DNA of 64,000 nt from Nitrospira sp. Ga0074138 (GCA_001464735.1 LNDU01000031.1:62001-126000); one strand, 5' to 3'; counted from the first letter of the stretch, positions 41,737 through 50,162 are shown. The notes: generated by a model not told the origin, from the letters alone. A program made the numbers and translations.

Positions 41737-41791
41737 GTCAGAGGGGGATCTGGTCTGTCGACGCAAGTCGGAACCGGATCTTCCCTCTGAC
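41737..41791. promoter_or_regulatory. Inverted repeat between convergent genes
   Basis: GTCAGAGGG-GG-GATC and GATC-TT-CCCTCTGAC pair over 13 positions with a central mismatch, loop 26 nt. It directly precedes the bidirectional terminator. Confidence 0.45.
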
Positions 41792-41798
41792 ATAGGGA

Positions 41799-41873
41799 AA
41801 AGGGAACGTCGGATTATCTCAATGAAAAGTGACCAAGTCGCTTGCATTGGAACCCGGGCGTTCCCTTTTTTTT
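41799..41873. terminator. Bidirectional terminator between convergent genes
   Basis: AAAGGGAACG (41799-41808) and CGTTCCCTTT (41859-41868) form a perfect 10-bp stem with a 50-base loop. On the + strand it is followed by a run of eight or more T. On the - strand the arm ends in a four-T run. It separates the zinc-ribbon gene (+) from ssb (-). Confidence 0.6.
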
Positions 41874-41885
41874 ATTGATACCCGG

Positions 41886-42245
41886 TTATGCCGCGGCGGG
41901 CATAGCAGTGGCCGCGCGCTCGACGTCCCAGTCGACTTGATGCCCACGGACCTCTCCGACGGTGATCCGTTTCCCTTCGATCTCGCGCTTGCTGAAATGC
42001 AAGGCGCCTTCGACGCAGACCTTCTTCCCCTTTGTGACGTTGGCTGCGACGGCCTCGCCGCGTTTCCCGAAGACACTGACGGGAATGTATTCAACGGACC
42101 GTTCCTGGCTGCCCTTCTTGGGAGAGCCATTGACTGCAACTGAGAAGTTACAGATCGATACGGGCTTCCCTCCGATCTGGAGGCTTCGAAGGGTCGGATT
42201 GTCGGTGAGACGGCCAATGATGGTGACATGGTTCTTGCTGATCAT
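41886..42245 (-). CDS. ssb: Single-stranded DNA-binding protein (OB fold), copy 2
   Basis: The 119-aa product starts at 42245 after CCAAGGAGTATTCC. It is a compact SSB: HVTIIGRLTDNPTLRSL, FSVAVNG, VEYIPVSVFGKRGEA, and a VTKGKKVCVEGALHF strand pair. There is no acidic C-terminal tip; it ends in Ala/Met residues. It lies between the two zinc-ribbon paralogues, suggesting these work on single-stranded DNA. Confidence 0.85.
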   Translation of the reverse strand: MISKNHVTIIGRLTDNPTLRSLQIGGKPVSICNFSVAVNGSPKKGSQERSVEYIPVSVFGKRGEAVAANVTKGKKVCVEGALHFSKREIEGKRITVGEVRGHQVDWDVERAATAMPAAA

Positions 42246-42373
42246 GGAATACTCCTTGGTGATGGACTGAGAGATGTATGTGGATGGGACAACGGTTACG
42301 GCATTGGGGCGGACCTCCTGGCATGGTGGGCGAAACACGGTCTGTTCTACACACTAGCCGCTGGGGATGATGG

Positions 42374-43990
42374 TTATGCAGGGACCTGGGCTTTGGAATG
42401 GCCTGGCGCGGGTAACTGCCCGCTCTGAATCGCGATGGCTCGTAGGGTTTCGACGGCGAGTCCGTGATCGGCTGCTTTGACGCGGCACCCGGTTTGTTTC
42501 TCCCGGAAGCGCTGAAGCCCGTTGGCCAGATAGGTAATCAGTCCGGCCATGAGCGTGTCAGTGCTTTCGAAGACCGAGGGATCCGGGTGATGGAGAAATG
42601 GATGGGTGGATTCAGGATCGCCGGCCAACGTGGCTAAATCGTCGGCGGATAACTGGAGGAGCCATTCGACGATGGGTTGCACATTGGCCTTGGCTTGGGC
42701 TTGTTGATCGAGGAGGAACTGTGTCCGAGCCTCTCTGTTAGGTGGCATCGCAGTTCGGTTGATAGAAAAGGAGGACAGCCATGGCAGTTGGCATTCTTTG
42801 ACGAGCCGTCCGGCTGCTGCCCAGACCGCCATCCGAGTGTCCGGATTGTCTTTCTGTTGCAAGGCCTGGTCAATGAGGGCCTGTCGCATGGGGGAGTGGG
42901 CCATCTGAAACAGATTGTAGGCCGGCTCATGCAACAGATCGCTGAGACTGGAGATTTCTTCAGAGACAACTTTCCCAAACACCTCTTTGAATTCTTCGTG
43001 GTTGTTGAGATCGGTCATTCGATGTTCTGCGAGGGCAATCAGGTGTTGCACCACAGACGGTTGAGACACGTGACTGTCACGTTCTTCCGGATGGTTCAAG
43101 AGGTGAAAGATCTGTTGCAGTTCGTCCATGCTGATGGGTGTGGTTTCTGGGAGTTCTGCGACAGTGACATCATCGTCATAGGGTGAAATGCCGTCCTGTT
43201 CCGTTTCCTCTTGTAAAGAAAGAAGGTCGGGGTCCTCGCTCAAGTCGACGGAAGACTCCTCGAGATGCTCGTCGAGGAACGTGGCGTCGTCGGAAGTCTC
43301 ATCTGTCTCAGGTCGTGAGGTGCGGCCGTCTTCGTGGATAGCGTTAGTGTGGAGCCAATCCGTGATGACTTGGTCGTTGGCATCGGTTTCGATGGTGGTC
43401 AGTGACTGGAGCGGCCGGTGATAGCGCATGCCACAGCAACGGCAGACCAGAGTGTCTTGGTCTTCAAAATAGCTGGAGCTGTGGAGATCCGCGTGGCATT
43501 TCTGGCACGGGATTGGCTGGTTGGAGGATCGGTCGGTGAGTGTAGAGGAGAGACGTGTGGGAAGATGTTTTCCTCCACAGGAAGGGCAGAGCCGGGTATG
43601 ACCTGGGCGTTTGCGCAAACCCTGCGCGGTTTCGAGGGTCAGAATCTCTTGAATGCCACAGCGGGTCTGAATGCGTTGGTGATCAAGCATGGTGGCGCGC
43701 CGTCCGTCTAAGAGGATGATGTCAGGGCGCGCCTTGAGGGATTGCTTGGAGTGGGAAACGAGGATAGGGAAACTGGGTTCCGGGTGTTCGCCGTCGTAGC
43801 GGGTTTCCCGCGTATGAAAGCGATCGCGTTCTTGGGCCTGCCATTCGTCGATCAGTTTGGTATAGCGGAGGGCAAGTTGATCGATGACCAACTCCTCTTT
43901 GTCCGCAGGCTCCAAGATGACAGTCGTGGGCATTTTGAATGGATGTTCGTCCAGGATCATGAGTTCACGGAATTCATCAAGACAAATCAT
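42374..43990 (-). CDS. Zinc-ribbon protein, paralogue B
   Basis: The 538-aa product starts at 43990 after GAAGGGAG. It has CPSCGGKHL near residue 135, CQKCHADL and CRCCGMRYH, then an acidic linker (Glu/Asp/Ser/Thr-rich, about residues 220-285) and a helical C-terminal half. The same arrangement is seen in the + strand gene ending at 41723, so the two are probably ancient paralogues in convergent order. The function is unknown; context suggests single-stranded DNA metabolism. Confidence 0.65.
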   Translation of the reverse strand: MICLDEFRELMILDEHPFKMPTTVILEPADKEELVIDQLALRYTKLIDEWQAQERDRFHTRETRYDGEHPEPSFPILVSHSKQSLKARPDIILLDGRRATMLDHQRIQTRCGIQEILTLETAQGLRKRPGHTRLCPSCGGKHLPTRLSSTLTDRSSNQPIPCQKCHADLHSSSYFEDQDTLVCRCCGMRYHRPLQSLTTIETDANDQVITDWLHTNAIHEDGRTSRPETDETSDDATFLDEHLEESSVDLSEDPDLLSLQEETEQDGISPYDDDVTVAELPETTPISMDELQQIFHLLNHPEERDSHVSQPSVVQHLIALAEHRMTDLNNHEEFKEVFGKVVSEEISSLSDLLHEPAYNLFQMAHSPMRQALIDQALQQKDNPDTRMAVWAAAGRLVKECQLPWLSSFSINRTAMPPNREARTQFLLDQQAQAKANVQPIVEWLLQLSADDLATLAGDPESTHPFLHHPDPSVFESTDTLMAGLITYLANGLQRFREKQTGCRVKAADHGLAVETLRAIAIQSGQLPAPGHSKAQVPA

Positions 43991-44045
43991 GAGGAGACTC
44001 CCTTCATTGAGTCGAATGGTCAGAACCTGTGAGGTCCGATGTGGT

Positions 44046-44414
44046 TTAGGTTGTTTGGTCCGCGTCCGGTTGTCGGCCAGCGGCAAGCTCGTGGAGGTAG
44101 ATTTGGTCAAGTCGACAAAACAAGTGGTAGCTTTCTCGCTGGGTTTTTGTTGCGGAATCTTCCCATTGCTTCATTTGCAATTCGGCGTTATGCACCGTGA
44201 CTTTACGTCCAATGGGGAGGCGTTGGGCAAAGTCATCAAGTTTGGTCCGGTCCGTCGCGCCAGGGACTTTGATTTCCATGAAGAGTGGTTTTTTCGAGTG
44301 GAGGGAATGAACGGCAATCGCGAAGGAGAGGAGCCAGCCGTGGCCATTAACGGAGTAGATCCCTGGGGCATGGGTGATCCGTCCGCCCATGGTGACGAAA
44401 TTCTCATCTTTCAT
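44046..44414 (-). CDS. SSB-like OB-fold protein
   Basis: The 122-aa product starts at 44414 after AGGAGGG. The pattern (FVTMGGRITHAP, then WLLSFAIAVHS, PLFMEIKVPGAT, FAQRLPIGRKVTVHNAELQM) is that of a divergent SSB OB fold. It is the upstream neighbour of zinc-ribbon paralogue B, 55 nt away. Together with 41886-42245 this gives two OB-fold proteins in the same cluster. Confidence 0.7.
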   Translation of the reverse strand: MKDENFVTMGGRITHAPGIYSVNGHGWLLSFAIAVHSLHSKKPLFMEIKVPGATDRTKLDDFAQRLPIGRKVTVHNAELQMKQWEDSATKTQRESYHLFCRLDQIYLHELAAGRQPDADQTT

Positions 44415-44666
44415 GTGTGCCCTCCTGTGTGACAACCGACAACACTCAGAAGAGCTTACTGCGCGAAGCGCCCTCCCAATTTGATGCGTATGGAATAGGT
44501 TGGAGTTTGAGCTTGAGAATTAATGGTCCCTATAGCCCTAGGAATGTCATCAATAAATGGGATGCTAGGATCACGTCCATGTGGGGCTTTATATGATTGA
44601 GGTGGGGCTTGCAACGGGCTTGTGCTCGCTTTGGAGAAGGCGTAGAACTGACGACTTTTTTTGAGG

Positions 44667-45464
44667 ATGCATAACGGGAGGGATGGTCAGGAGTTATTGG
44701 GTTTGAATAGTGGCGGAAAGTTGTGGGTGGGTGGAATGGAGCGACTCATGAAGCCGGCCGACTTAATTCAGCACAATATCTCGGGTCTGTTTAAATACTG
44801 CCAGGAGCATATCCTCTGGGGGGAACTGGCAGGTGATCATAAACTCACAGCTGAAAACTGTTTATGGTTTCTGGAACAGTTTCGTCCACTTGAATACTGC
44901 ATGGTAAGGGGCTTTCAAGTTGCGTGTCAGAAATTTGACGAGTCCCCCGCGAGAATCAATTGTCTGTCTCTACGACAGGACATGGAGAATCAACTCAAGA
45001 ATGCAAGGATATTGGCTCGGTTGTATGAAAATGTGCTGGACTCAATGAGGGGCTCGCCAACGGAGAGGGCGAAACCAGATGCTTTAATGCATCAGCTCTG
45101 TTGCTATTTGATCCAAGATCTAACTGCCGAATCATCTGCAACGATTGTGTCAGGTTTGTCGCCTCTGATTGTTATAGCCGCCACCCCTGCGGCTCAAATT
45201 GAAGAACGATGGAATGGATTGTGTTCAGGCTGGGGAATAGATGCGACCTATGGACGACGGTGGGTGGATATCAAGGTGAAGATTGGTAAGGAGGCACGGG
45301 GGTGCATCCCTGGTTCCTGTTACTCGACAATTAATAATTTGATTCAAGGAGAAGGTCAGTTTAGTCAAGAACATGTGATGGTGGCCACAAGTGAGGCCAA
45401 TCATATTTTGCAGCTGTTTAAGGAGGCGTTGGGGTCGATCTTACCGAGGTATCTCATTCGGTAA
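44667..45464 (+). CDS. Uncharacterised protein
   Basis: The product is up to 265 aa. The start is uncertain: ATG 44667 has its GAGG too close, while ATG 44748 follows GGAG at seven bases. It is helical with eight or more Cys (CQEH, NCLWF, EYCMV, INCLS, QLCCYL) and a final alpha/beta part. No family is recognised. It stands alone on the + strand. Two direct repeats GTGGGGCTT (44581 and 44602) precede it. Confidence 0.55.
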   Translation: MHNGRDGQELLGLNSGGKLWVGGMERLMKPADLIQHNISGLFKYCQEHILWGELAGDHKLTAENCLWFLEQFRPLEYCMVRGFQVACQKFDESPARINCLSLRQDMENQLKNARILARLYENVLDSMRGSPTERAKPDALMHQLCCYLIQDLTAESSATIVSGLSPLIVIAATPAAQIEERWNGLCSGWGIDATYGRRWVDIKVKIGKEARGCIPGSCYSTINNLIQGEGQFSQEHVMVATSEANHILQLFKEALGSILPRYLIR

Positions 45465-45543
45465 GGGGCAATGATCGATAAAGATCATGGGTAGGGAGCG
45501 AGGGGGCGTGGCCGAGTTGCGGGGAGACTGGGGAGATAAGCGG

Positions 45544-45750
45544 TTATGTGCGAGACTTGGTTGCGTCAAGGAAAGCTTGGGCGCTGTCGATAATTTCTTG
45601 TGCACTAGTTCGGAGGAGATCGAGGTCGGCCGTATCATCGATATTTGAGAGATCTGCCAGGAACTCTGCGACGAGGATGGCTTCAGATTGTCCGCTGTTG
45701 AGTAGCTGCCGAAGAATGGAATCGACACGTTGGTCGAGTAAGGTGGGCAT
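45544..45750 (-). CDS. Small helical protein
   Basis: The 68-aa product starts at 45750 after CCAGGAGAATCT. It is acidic and helical (LRQLLNSGQSEAILVAEFLADL, then LLRTSAQEIIDSAQAFL). It is probably a small partner protein; the family is unknown. Confidence 0.5.
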   Translation of the reverse strand: MPTLLDQRVDSILRQLLNSGQSEAILVAEFLADLSNIDDTADLDLLRTSAQEIIDSAQAFLDATKSRT

Positions 45751-45809
45751 AGATTCTCCTGGTGTGAAATCAACGGTCTTGGTACCTGTGATGATGCGTG
45801 GAGTTTGGA

Positions 45810-46040
45810 TCAGAATGGGACAAGGGTAGTACCGTTCCACCATCCGCAGGCAACCCCACCTGTTTCACAGAAAGCTCCATTGTCTTGAAAGCCCGCATGA
45901 ATGTAGTGCCCATTAATATCGCACCCGATGAGCTGTCCGTCGTGTAGGGGTTTTTGGCAGATGGCACAGCGCACAATGGGCACGTGGGGCAATGGTTTGC
46001 GACGACACCATCGAGTGATGAGTTTGATGATGTTTATCAT
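45810..46040 (-). CDS. Small zinc-ribbon protein
   Basis: The 76-aa product starts at 46040, overlapping the MazG-like stop as ATGA. It has CAICQKPL and CDINGHYIHAGF, then FCETGGVACGWW, giving five Cys and His ligands for one zinc. It is translationally coupled to the MazG-like gene. Confidence 0.55.
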   Translation of the reverse strand: MINIIKLITRWCRRKPLPHVPIVRCAICQKPLHDGQLIGCDINGHYIHAGFQDNGAFCETGGVACGWWNGTTLVPF

Positions 46041-46675
46041 GTGCGATGGGGAATGTGATTGAGGCATGGTTGAGTATGATGTTCTGAAATACCCGAGAGG
46101 CCCCAGGACCGAAATAGGGCTAACTTCAAATCTTGTCGTCCAGCAATGTCTGCAATAGATAGGCCATTCATCTCGCACACGAAATCGAGTGCTGCCTGGA
46201 GATGGCCAATTCGCTTCATCATCCGGTCTCGTAATGAACCTTTCCCTTCAGGATGGGGCTTAGCAGGATACGCTATGGCTTCGCTGGTGACCTGAAGAAT
46301 GGCTCCCGCCTCCTCAATAACATATTGAATGCCTTGCCATCGTTCGTATGGCCCTGTGGTAATGGGACAGGATTGTAATAGGGTGAGCTTTGTGGCTCGG
46401 TGGGTGGTAATCACTGAAGTTGGAAGGTCGTTCATCTCCGATAGATAGTCAAGACTGGCGAGGAGATCACCGAGTTCCATAATTAATCGGTCACGCAGTG
46501 GACCTTTTCCATCAGGATGGGGATCCGTCGGAAAAGCCATGGCCTTGCCGGCGATCTGAAGGACTTCGCCGGCTTCCTCAACGACTTTTCCGATACCTCG
46601 CCAATATTCAGTGGACACGGCGGTGATCGGCTTGGTGCTCGTCGGTTCTGTCTCTATGGAGGTGCCGGACAGCAT
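46037..46675 (-). CDS. MazG-like nucleotide pyrophosphohydrolase, tandem duplication
   Basis: The 212-aa product holds two similar MazG-type units. Unit 1 (residues 24-85) keeps the metal ligands Glu33, Glu34, Glu37, Glu67 and Asp70 (VVEEAGEVLQ, ELGDLL). Unit 2 (residues 112-172) repeats the pattern with HPEGKGSLRDR but has Ala125, Arg155 and His158 at ligand positions, so it is likely inactive. MazG enzymes hydrolyse NTPs or alarmones to the monophosphate. The start follows the previous stop closely (TAACCC-ATG). Confidence 0.8.
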   Translation of the reverse strand: MLSGTSIETEPTSTKPITAVSTEYWRGIGKVVEEAGEVLQIAGKAMAFPTDPHPDGKGPLRDRLIMELGDLLASLDYLSEMNDLPTSVITTHRATKLTLLQSCPITTGPYERWQGIQYVIEEAGAILQVTSEAIAYPAKPHPEGKGSLRDRMMKRIGHLQAALDFVCEMNGLSIADIAGRQDLKLALFRSWGLSGISEHHTQPCLNHIPHRT

Positions 46676-46678
46676 GGG

Positions 46679-47011
46679 TTACGAGTCCCGGTTGATCGAG
46701 AGCTGAATGTGTTCAGGAGTGCTCCGGTGATGTTGGGGATGTTCAGCGCACCGTTCACATAAGTAATGATAATCCGGTTCGACACAGCGAGGGATAAGCA
46801 ATGGATCCGGAGGTCGTGGATTGTATGCCAGGCAGGGCATCAAAGGGTCTCGGTGTCCTGGGATGCCAATAGGATGACCGCGGTAGCCGTTGCCCCAATG
46901 TCGAAAAGCAAACAAGGCAATGGTACGCCAGATTCTGCTTGTAAACGAGAGCGAGTCGTCGTGATGCTCAAGCATCTCGTTGCGAAGTTGAGTACGGAGC
47001 GGAATGGACAT
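46679..47011 (-). CDS. Uncharacterised protein
   Basis: The 110-aa product starts at 47011 (an alternative ATG at 47047 has no better ribosome site). It contains IWRTIALFAFRHWGNGYRGHP and, near the end, CVEPDYHYLCERC with three Cys. It lies 3 nt before the MazG-like gene. No family is recognised. Confidence 0.5.
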   Translation of the reverse strand: MSIPLRTQLRNEMLEHHDDSLSFTSRIWRTIALFAFRHWGNGYRGHPIGIPGHRDPLMPCLAYNPRPPDPLLIPRCVEPDYHYLCERCAEHPQHHRSTPEHIQLSINRDS

Positions 47012-47056
47012 GAAATGTGACTCTTTCTGATCGATTACATGAACCATGGAAATGGA

Positions 47057-47089
47057 CTTGGGGCGCAACAACTATGTGTGCACCCCAAG
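47057..47089 (-). terminator. Hairpin downstream of the 19-codon frame
   Basis: CTTGGGGTGC and GCGCCCCAAG form a 10-bp stem (one G-T pair) with a 13-base loop. No U-tract follows. It separates the upstream genes from the 46.7-47.0 kb gene. Confidence 0.45.
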
Positions 47090-47120
47090 CCGAAGGTGAC
47101 GCAGTGAGTGTGACCAGGCG

Positions 47121-47180
47121 TCACTGAATGTCCTCATCCTCGTCCTCTTCATCTTCTGGTCCGAGATACTTGAGGTTCAT
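47121..47180 (-). CDS. 19-residue acidic peptide
   Basis: A 19-codon frame starts 4 nt after the stop of the 47185-47649 gene with an excellent ribosome site (AAGGGGGTGAGACT). The sequence is MNLKYLGPEDEEDEDEDIQ: 11 of its last 12 residues before the stop are acidic or Ile/Gln/Pro. It could be a real micropeptide or a leader that controls expression. Confidence 0.45.
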   Translation of the reverse strand: MNLKYLGPEDEEDEDEDIQ

Positions 47181-47184
47181 AGTC

Positions 47185-47649
47185 TCACCCCCTTTCCGTC
47201 TGAGTTACTGTGTGAATTGTGTTGTTCGGCGATGCTGAGCGTGTCAGTGGCAGCACATCGGGATTTGGCGGCTCGAGCTCGAAGACGATGTCGTTACCCT
47301 CTCGGATTACCGTCATCGACAATTCATTGAGACAAGCTTGGATAATGACTTCATCAACACTGGGCTGGCGTTGTCCGTTCATTAGTGTCGGCCAGACGAC
47401 GAGTTCTTCCCGAATGTAGGTGACGAATGGCTCTAGGATCGTGGTACGTCCCGCTGCGAGCCGATCGACTTCACGAAGGAGTAATAGGATGATGTTCGCG
47501 ACCGTGACCTGCTCTGGATTTAGACCACATCGGTGTGCGGTGATGCGTTTCAGGTCTTCAATGAGGTTGGTCTGAACATAGTGCCCCTTACTGTACAGAT
47601 AGAAATGTGACATCCCAGTTTCGATGGCATTTCGATGTGCTGTGGGCAT
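47185..47649 (-). CDS. Uncharacterised protein
   Basis: The 154-aa product starts after TAGGAGCCCAA. It is helical with LIEDLKRITAHRCGLNPEQVTVANIILLLLREVDRL. The C-terminal 30 residues are Pro/Ser/Thr-rich. No domain is recognised. It is followed at once by the acidic micropeptide frame. Confidence 0.55.
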   Translation of the reverse strand: MPTAHRNAIETGMSHFYLYSKGHYVQTNLIEDLKRITAHRCGLNPEQVTVANIILLLLREVDRLAAGRTTILEPFVTYIREELVVWPTLMNGQRQPSVDEVIIQACLNELSMTVIREGNDIVFELEPPNPDVLPLTRSASPNNTIHTVTQTERG

Positions 47650-47675
47650 TTGGGCTCCTAGGCTTAAGATTGGTG

Positions 47676-48500
47676 TTAGGCGTCTTTGACCCAGGCTGGT
47701 TTTTGTCGCTCGCCGTGAACAGTCGGAAGCCCCGGCCCGGCATCGACCTGGTTTTTGAGTACCATGCCGACGAGTTTATAGTCGGCAGGTAACCGCTGCC
47801 CCTGCTTCATGCGCATTTTGAGTTCTGTTTGATTCGTGTAAATGAGCTGAGTGATTCCTAGGCCGAGCAGATGAAAGAGTTCTCCGCCTGGAACATACGG
47901 CAGCGGGAGATAATTTCTGTCAATGGGTACGGAACGGGACCCCGCAAGCCAGTTGAGCGTGCCGGTTGGGGTGAGCAGTAATTGGAGATGCGCACGAGCA
48001 AAGATGAATTCGTCTTCGTGGTAGAAGGCGGCACAAAAATGCATCAACGTATGTTCTTTGTAGAGAGGGTGTTCATGCTCATGAGGGGTGCCAAACTCGT
48101 AGAGTTCGACTCGATCGACGCTCACTGGAATTGAGGTGACACAGGGGGGGTCCTCTTCCTCCTCGTGCGAGTTATTGTGGAGATGTGGCTGAGTAGGGAC
48201 GGACGTCTTGGGTATTGGGTCTTGAATAACTTGAGAGGCATCGTTGGGGTGGACAAGGGCTGATCTATGGCCATGTGTGAGATCAGTGAGAATGTCTTCG
48301 GTGTATAGAGCCGCTCGAGTCGATCGGCGAATGAGGGCCTGTGCGATCTGGGGATTGGGGACAATAATCCTCCAGTCTCGGGTGTAGAACCAGGCCAATT
48401 CATCAGCCAAATCACGGACATGATCGATGGTAATCGGAGATGAATCCGGCTGGGCGGAGCTGCTTGGGGATGGGAGGGTGTCCTGTTCTGGGTTAGCCAT
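47676..48500 (-). CDS. Uncharacterised protein
   Basis: The 274-aa product starts after AAGGAGTCTCAG. The first 20 residues are disordered; a helical part contains ITIDHVRDLADELAWFYTRDW, a His/Glu-rich linker follows, and the C-terminal half is alpha/beta (ELFHLLGLGITQLIYT). A GANCGTAATA box lies 31 nt before the start. No family is recognised. Confidence 0.6.
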   Translation of the reverse strand: MANPEQDTLPSPSSSAQPDSSPITIDHVRDLADELAWFYTRDWRIIVPNPQIAQALIRRSTRAALYTEDILTDLTHGHRSALVHPNDASQVIQDPIPKTSVPTQPHLHNNSHEEEEDPPCVTSIPVSVDRVELYEFGTPHEHEHPLYKEHTLMHFCAAFYHEDEFIFARAHLQLLLTPTGTLNWLAGSRSVPIDRNYLPLPYVPGGELFHLLGLGITQLIYTNQTELKMRMKQGQRLPADYKLVGMVLKNQVDAGPGLPTVHGERQKPAWVKDA

Positions 48501-48531
48501 CTGAGACTCCTTACAACATGCCTCAAATGAC

Positions 48532-48541
48532 TATTACGCTC
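48532..48541 (-). promoter_or_regulatory. GANCGTAATA box
   Basis: Reads GAGCGTAATA on the - strand, 31 nt before the start at 48500. The extended match CCGGAGCGTAATA is shared with 59731. Confidence 0.5.
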
Positions 48542-48617
48542 CGGCGCGGGCCGAAAATGGCAATTGGGGGCCTATAGCGAAAATAAAGTTGGGTCGAATT
48601 CATAGAGGGGCATGGGA

Positions 48618-50114
48618 TTACCGGGTGAGTGGGGCCTCAATTGAGGGGTCGGTTCCACGAAGATAGGCGCCTAGCTCTGGGTGTCGCCGGCTGGCCAGGG
48701 TTCGCATGGTCCAGGCGATATCGCGGTAAGACCAGTGCCCTTGAGGTGTAGTTCTAATCCCTACGAGGTAGTCTAGGGCCGCCCAATCCATTTTCAGGAG
48801 ACATCGGACTTTCGTGGCAAACGGGAGTAGGTACGTGCCAATGGTGGGGTCGAGGGTGTTCAGGGCTATTGCGTTGTGATGGGCGCATTCCATCACCCTT
48901 GAAAACTGGAAGTCGAGGTTGAGGGTCTTCAGGAGTGGAGGTACTTCAAATCCGTGTATGGGGGTAAAGTCTTGCCGGATCTGTTGGAGTCGTCGATGCC
49001 GGTGGAGATCACGCCAGGCGCCGATGTCCATCAGGAGGTCATAGGTTAACGCGTACCCACTGCGAAATTCGTGGGCAAGGTCATCATGAGGGCCGCGGAA
49101 TTGCAGAGCGAGTTTGAGTAGTTGGGCTTTCTCATCTTTGGAGAAAATGTCAGTGACGAAGTGGAGCAAAATCCGGTATGGCGCATGGGTCACTCGATAG
49201 AGAAGGGTGGTAAGAATCTCCTGTTCGAGAGAATGTGGTGGCAGTAGCGTAACCCGCGGGGTCTTTGGCCACCGAGCAGGATTGTGGAGGCCTGTGTAGT
49301 GTTTCAGGAGATCAGCCACAGCTTCACGGAGGGCTGGAAGCGTCTGGGTTTCGTATGATGAGGGAGTGCAGTGTTTGGCTAACATGGGCGCGATGGCGCC
49401 AGTGAAGGCGGGTTGTCCGGTCAATGCGCTCCAGGTGTGATCGGCCTGTTCAGCGCACATGGCGCGAAGACGGTCACCAATCCATCGCAGTTCTTCTATG
49501 GGACTAGCTTTGAGCCGGCGAATCTGACGTTCAAGCACGCGGATGGTTATGATTTGTCCAAGGTTGGTATGGCCGGCTAAGGGGAGGAAATAGCGGAGCA
49601 CATCGAAGGTCCGCGCATTCATGATGCGGGCGTAGGCTTCGGGTGAAAGTGAGTCTGGACGAGGCGTGCGTTGACAGAGCGCGTTGTAGACGGGTTCTTG
49701 AAATCGTGTGTAGGCCCGCTTGAGTAATGCAATCGTCCGATGGAATAGCGGTTCGTGTGGATGCCCTTGTAGTGGGACGGGCGTGACATAGCTGTCTTGC
49801 GTTAGGTCTTGGTAACGAGAGCTTTTCTCTTGCCCCTGCCACATTTGATCGTTCAGGACTTCAATTGCGGCCAAGTGGCTGCAACGGGAGATATTCGTTG
49901 TGATGACCCCGAGGTCGCTGAGGCTTGAGTGACCGTATGAAAAATAGAAAGTCTCAAAGAATTTCGAGGGATCGTGCTCCGCAACCCATTTCATGTTTTC
50001 GCGTAAGGATTCCGGCGATCGTGAAAACCGGCCGAGCGCAAAGGCAGAGGCCTCGGCTGGCATTGGATCGCTCGTGTAGATGTCTGGACGAGAGGGGGTG
50101 GAATGTTGCTCCAT
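48618..50114 (-). CDS. Double-length ThyX-like flavin-dependent thymidylate synthase
   Basis: The 498-aa product is about twice the usual ThyX size (220-250 aa). The N-terminal half has FETFYFSYGHSSLSDLG and EKSSRYQDL (Ser98-Ser99-Arg100-Tyr101), the substrate-binding part of the ThyX motif, but no RHR. The C-terminal half has DLHRHRRLQQIRQ near residue 370, the RHR part. The halves may together form one active site or be a diverged duplication. ThyX makes dTMP from dUMP with FAD. The start at 50114 is chosen because AAAGGC precedes this ATG; a GTG at 50156 is less likely. Confidence 0.75.
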   Translation of the reverse strand: MEQHSTPSRPDIYTSDPMPAEASAFALGRFSRSPESLRENMKWVAEHDPSKFFETFYFSYGHSSLSDLGVITTNISRCSHLAAIEVLNDQMWQGQEKSSRYQDLTQDSYVTPVPLQGHPHEPLFHRTIALLKRAYTRFQEPVYNALCQRTPRPDSLSPEAYARIMNARTFDVLRYFLPLAGHTNLGQIITIRVLERQIRRLKASPIEELRWIGDRLRAMCAEQADHTWSALTGQPAFTGAIAPMLAKHCTPSSYETQTLPALREAVADLLKHYTGLHNPARWPKTPRVTLLPPHSLEQEILTTLLYRVTHAPYRILLHFVTDIFSKDEKAQLLKLALQFRGPHDDLAHEFRSGYALTYDLLMDIGAWRDLHRHRRLQQIRQDFTPIHGFEVPPLLKTLNLDFQFSRVMECAHHNAIALNTLDPTIGTYLLPFATKVRCLLKMDWAALDYLVGIRTTPQGHWSYRDIAWTMRTLASRRHPELGAYLRGTDPSIEAPLTR

Positions 50115-50162
50115 GGTATGCCTTTCAGTAGCGATAGTAAGGTCTGAGCGGTCCACTCTGTC

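Noticed and set aside
44581..44610. Direct repeat GTGGGGCTT twice, 21 bp apart
   Set aside because: Two 9-base copies in a promoter gap could be operator sites, but the evidence is too thin to list as a regulatory element.
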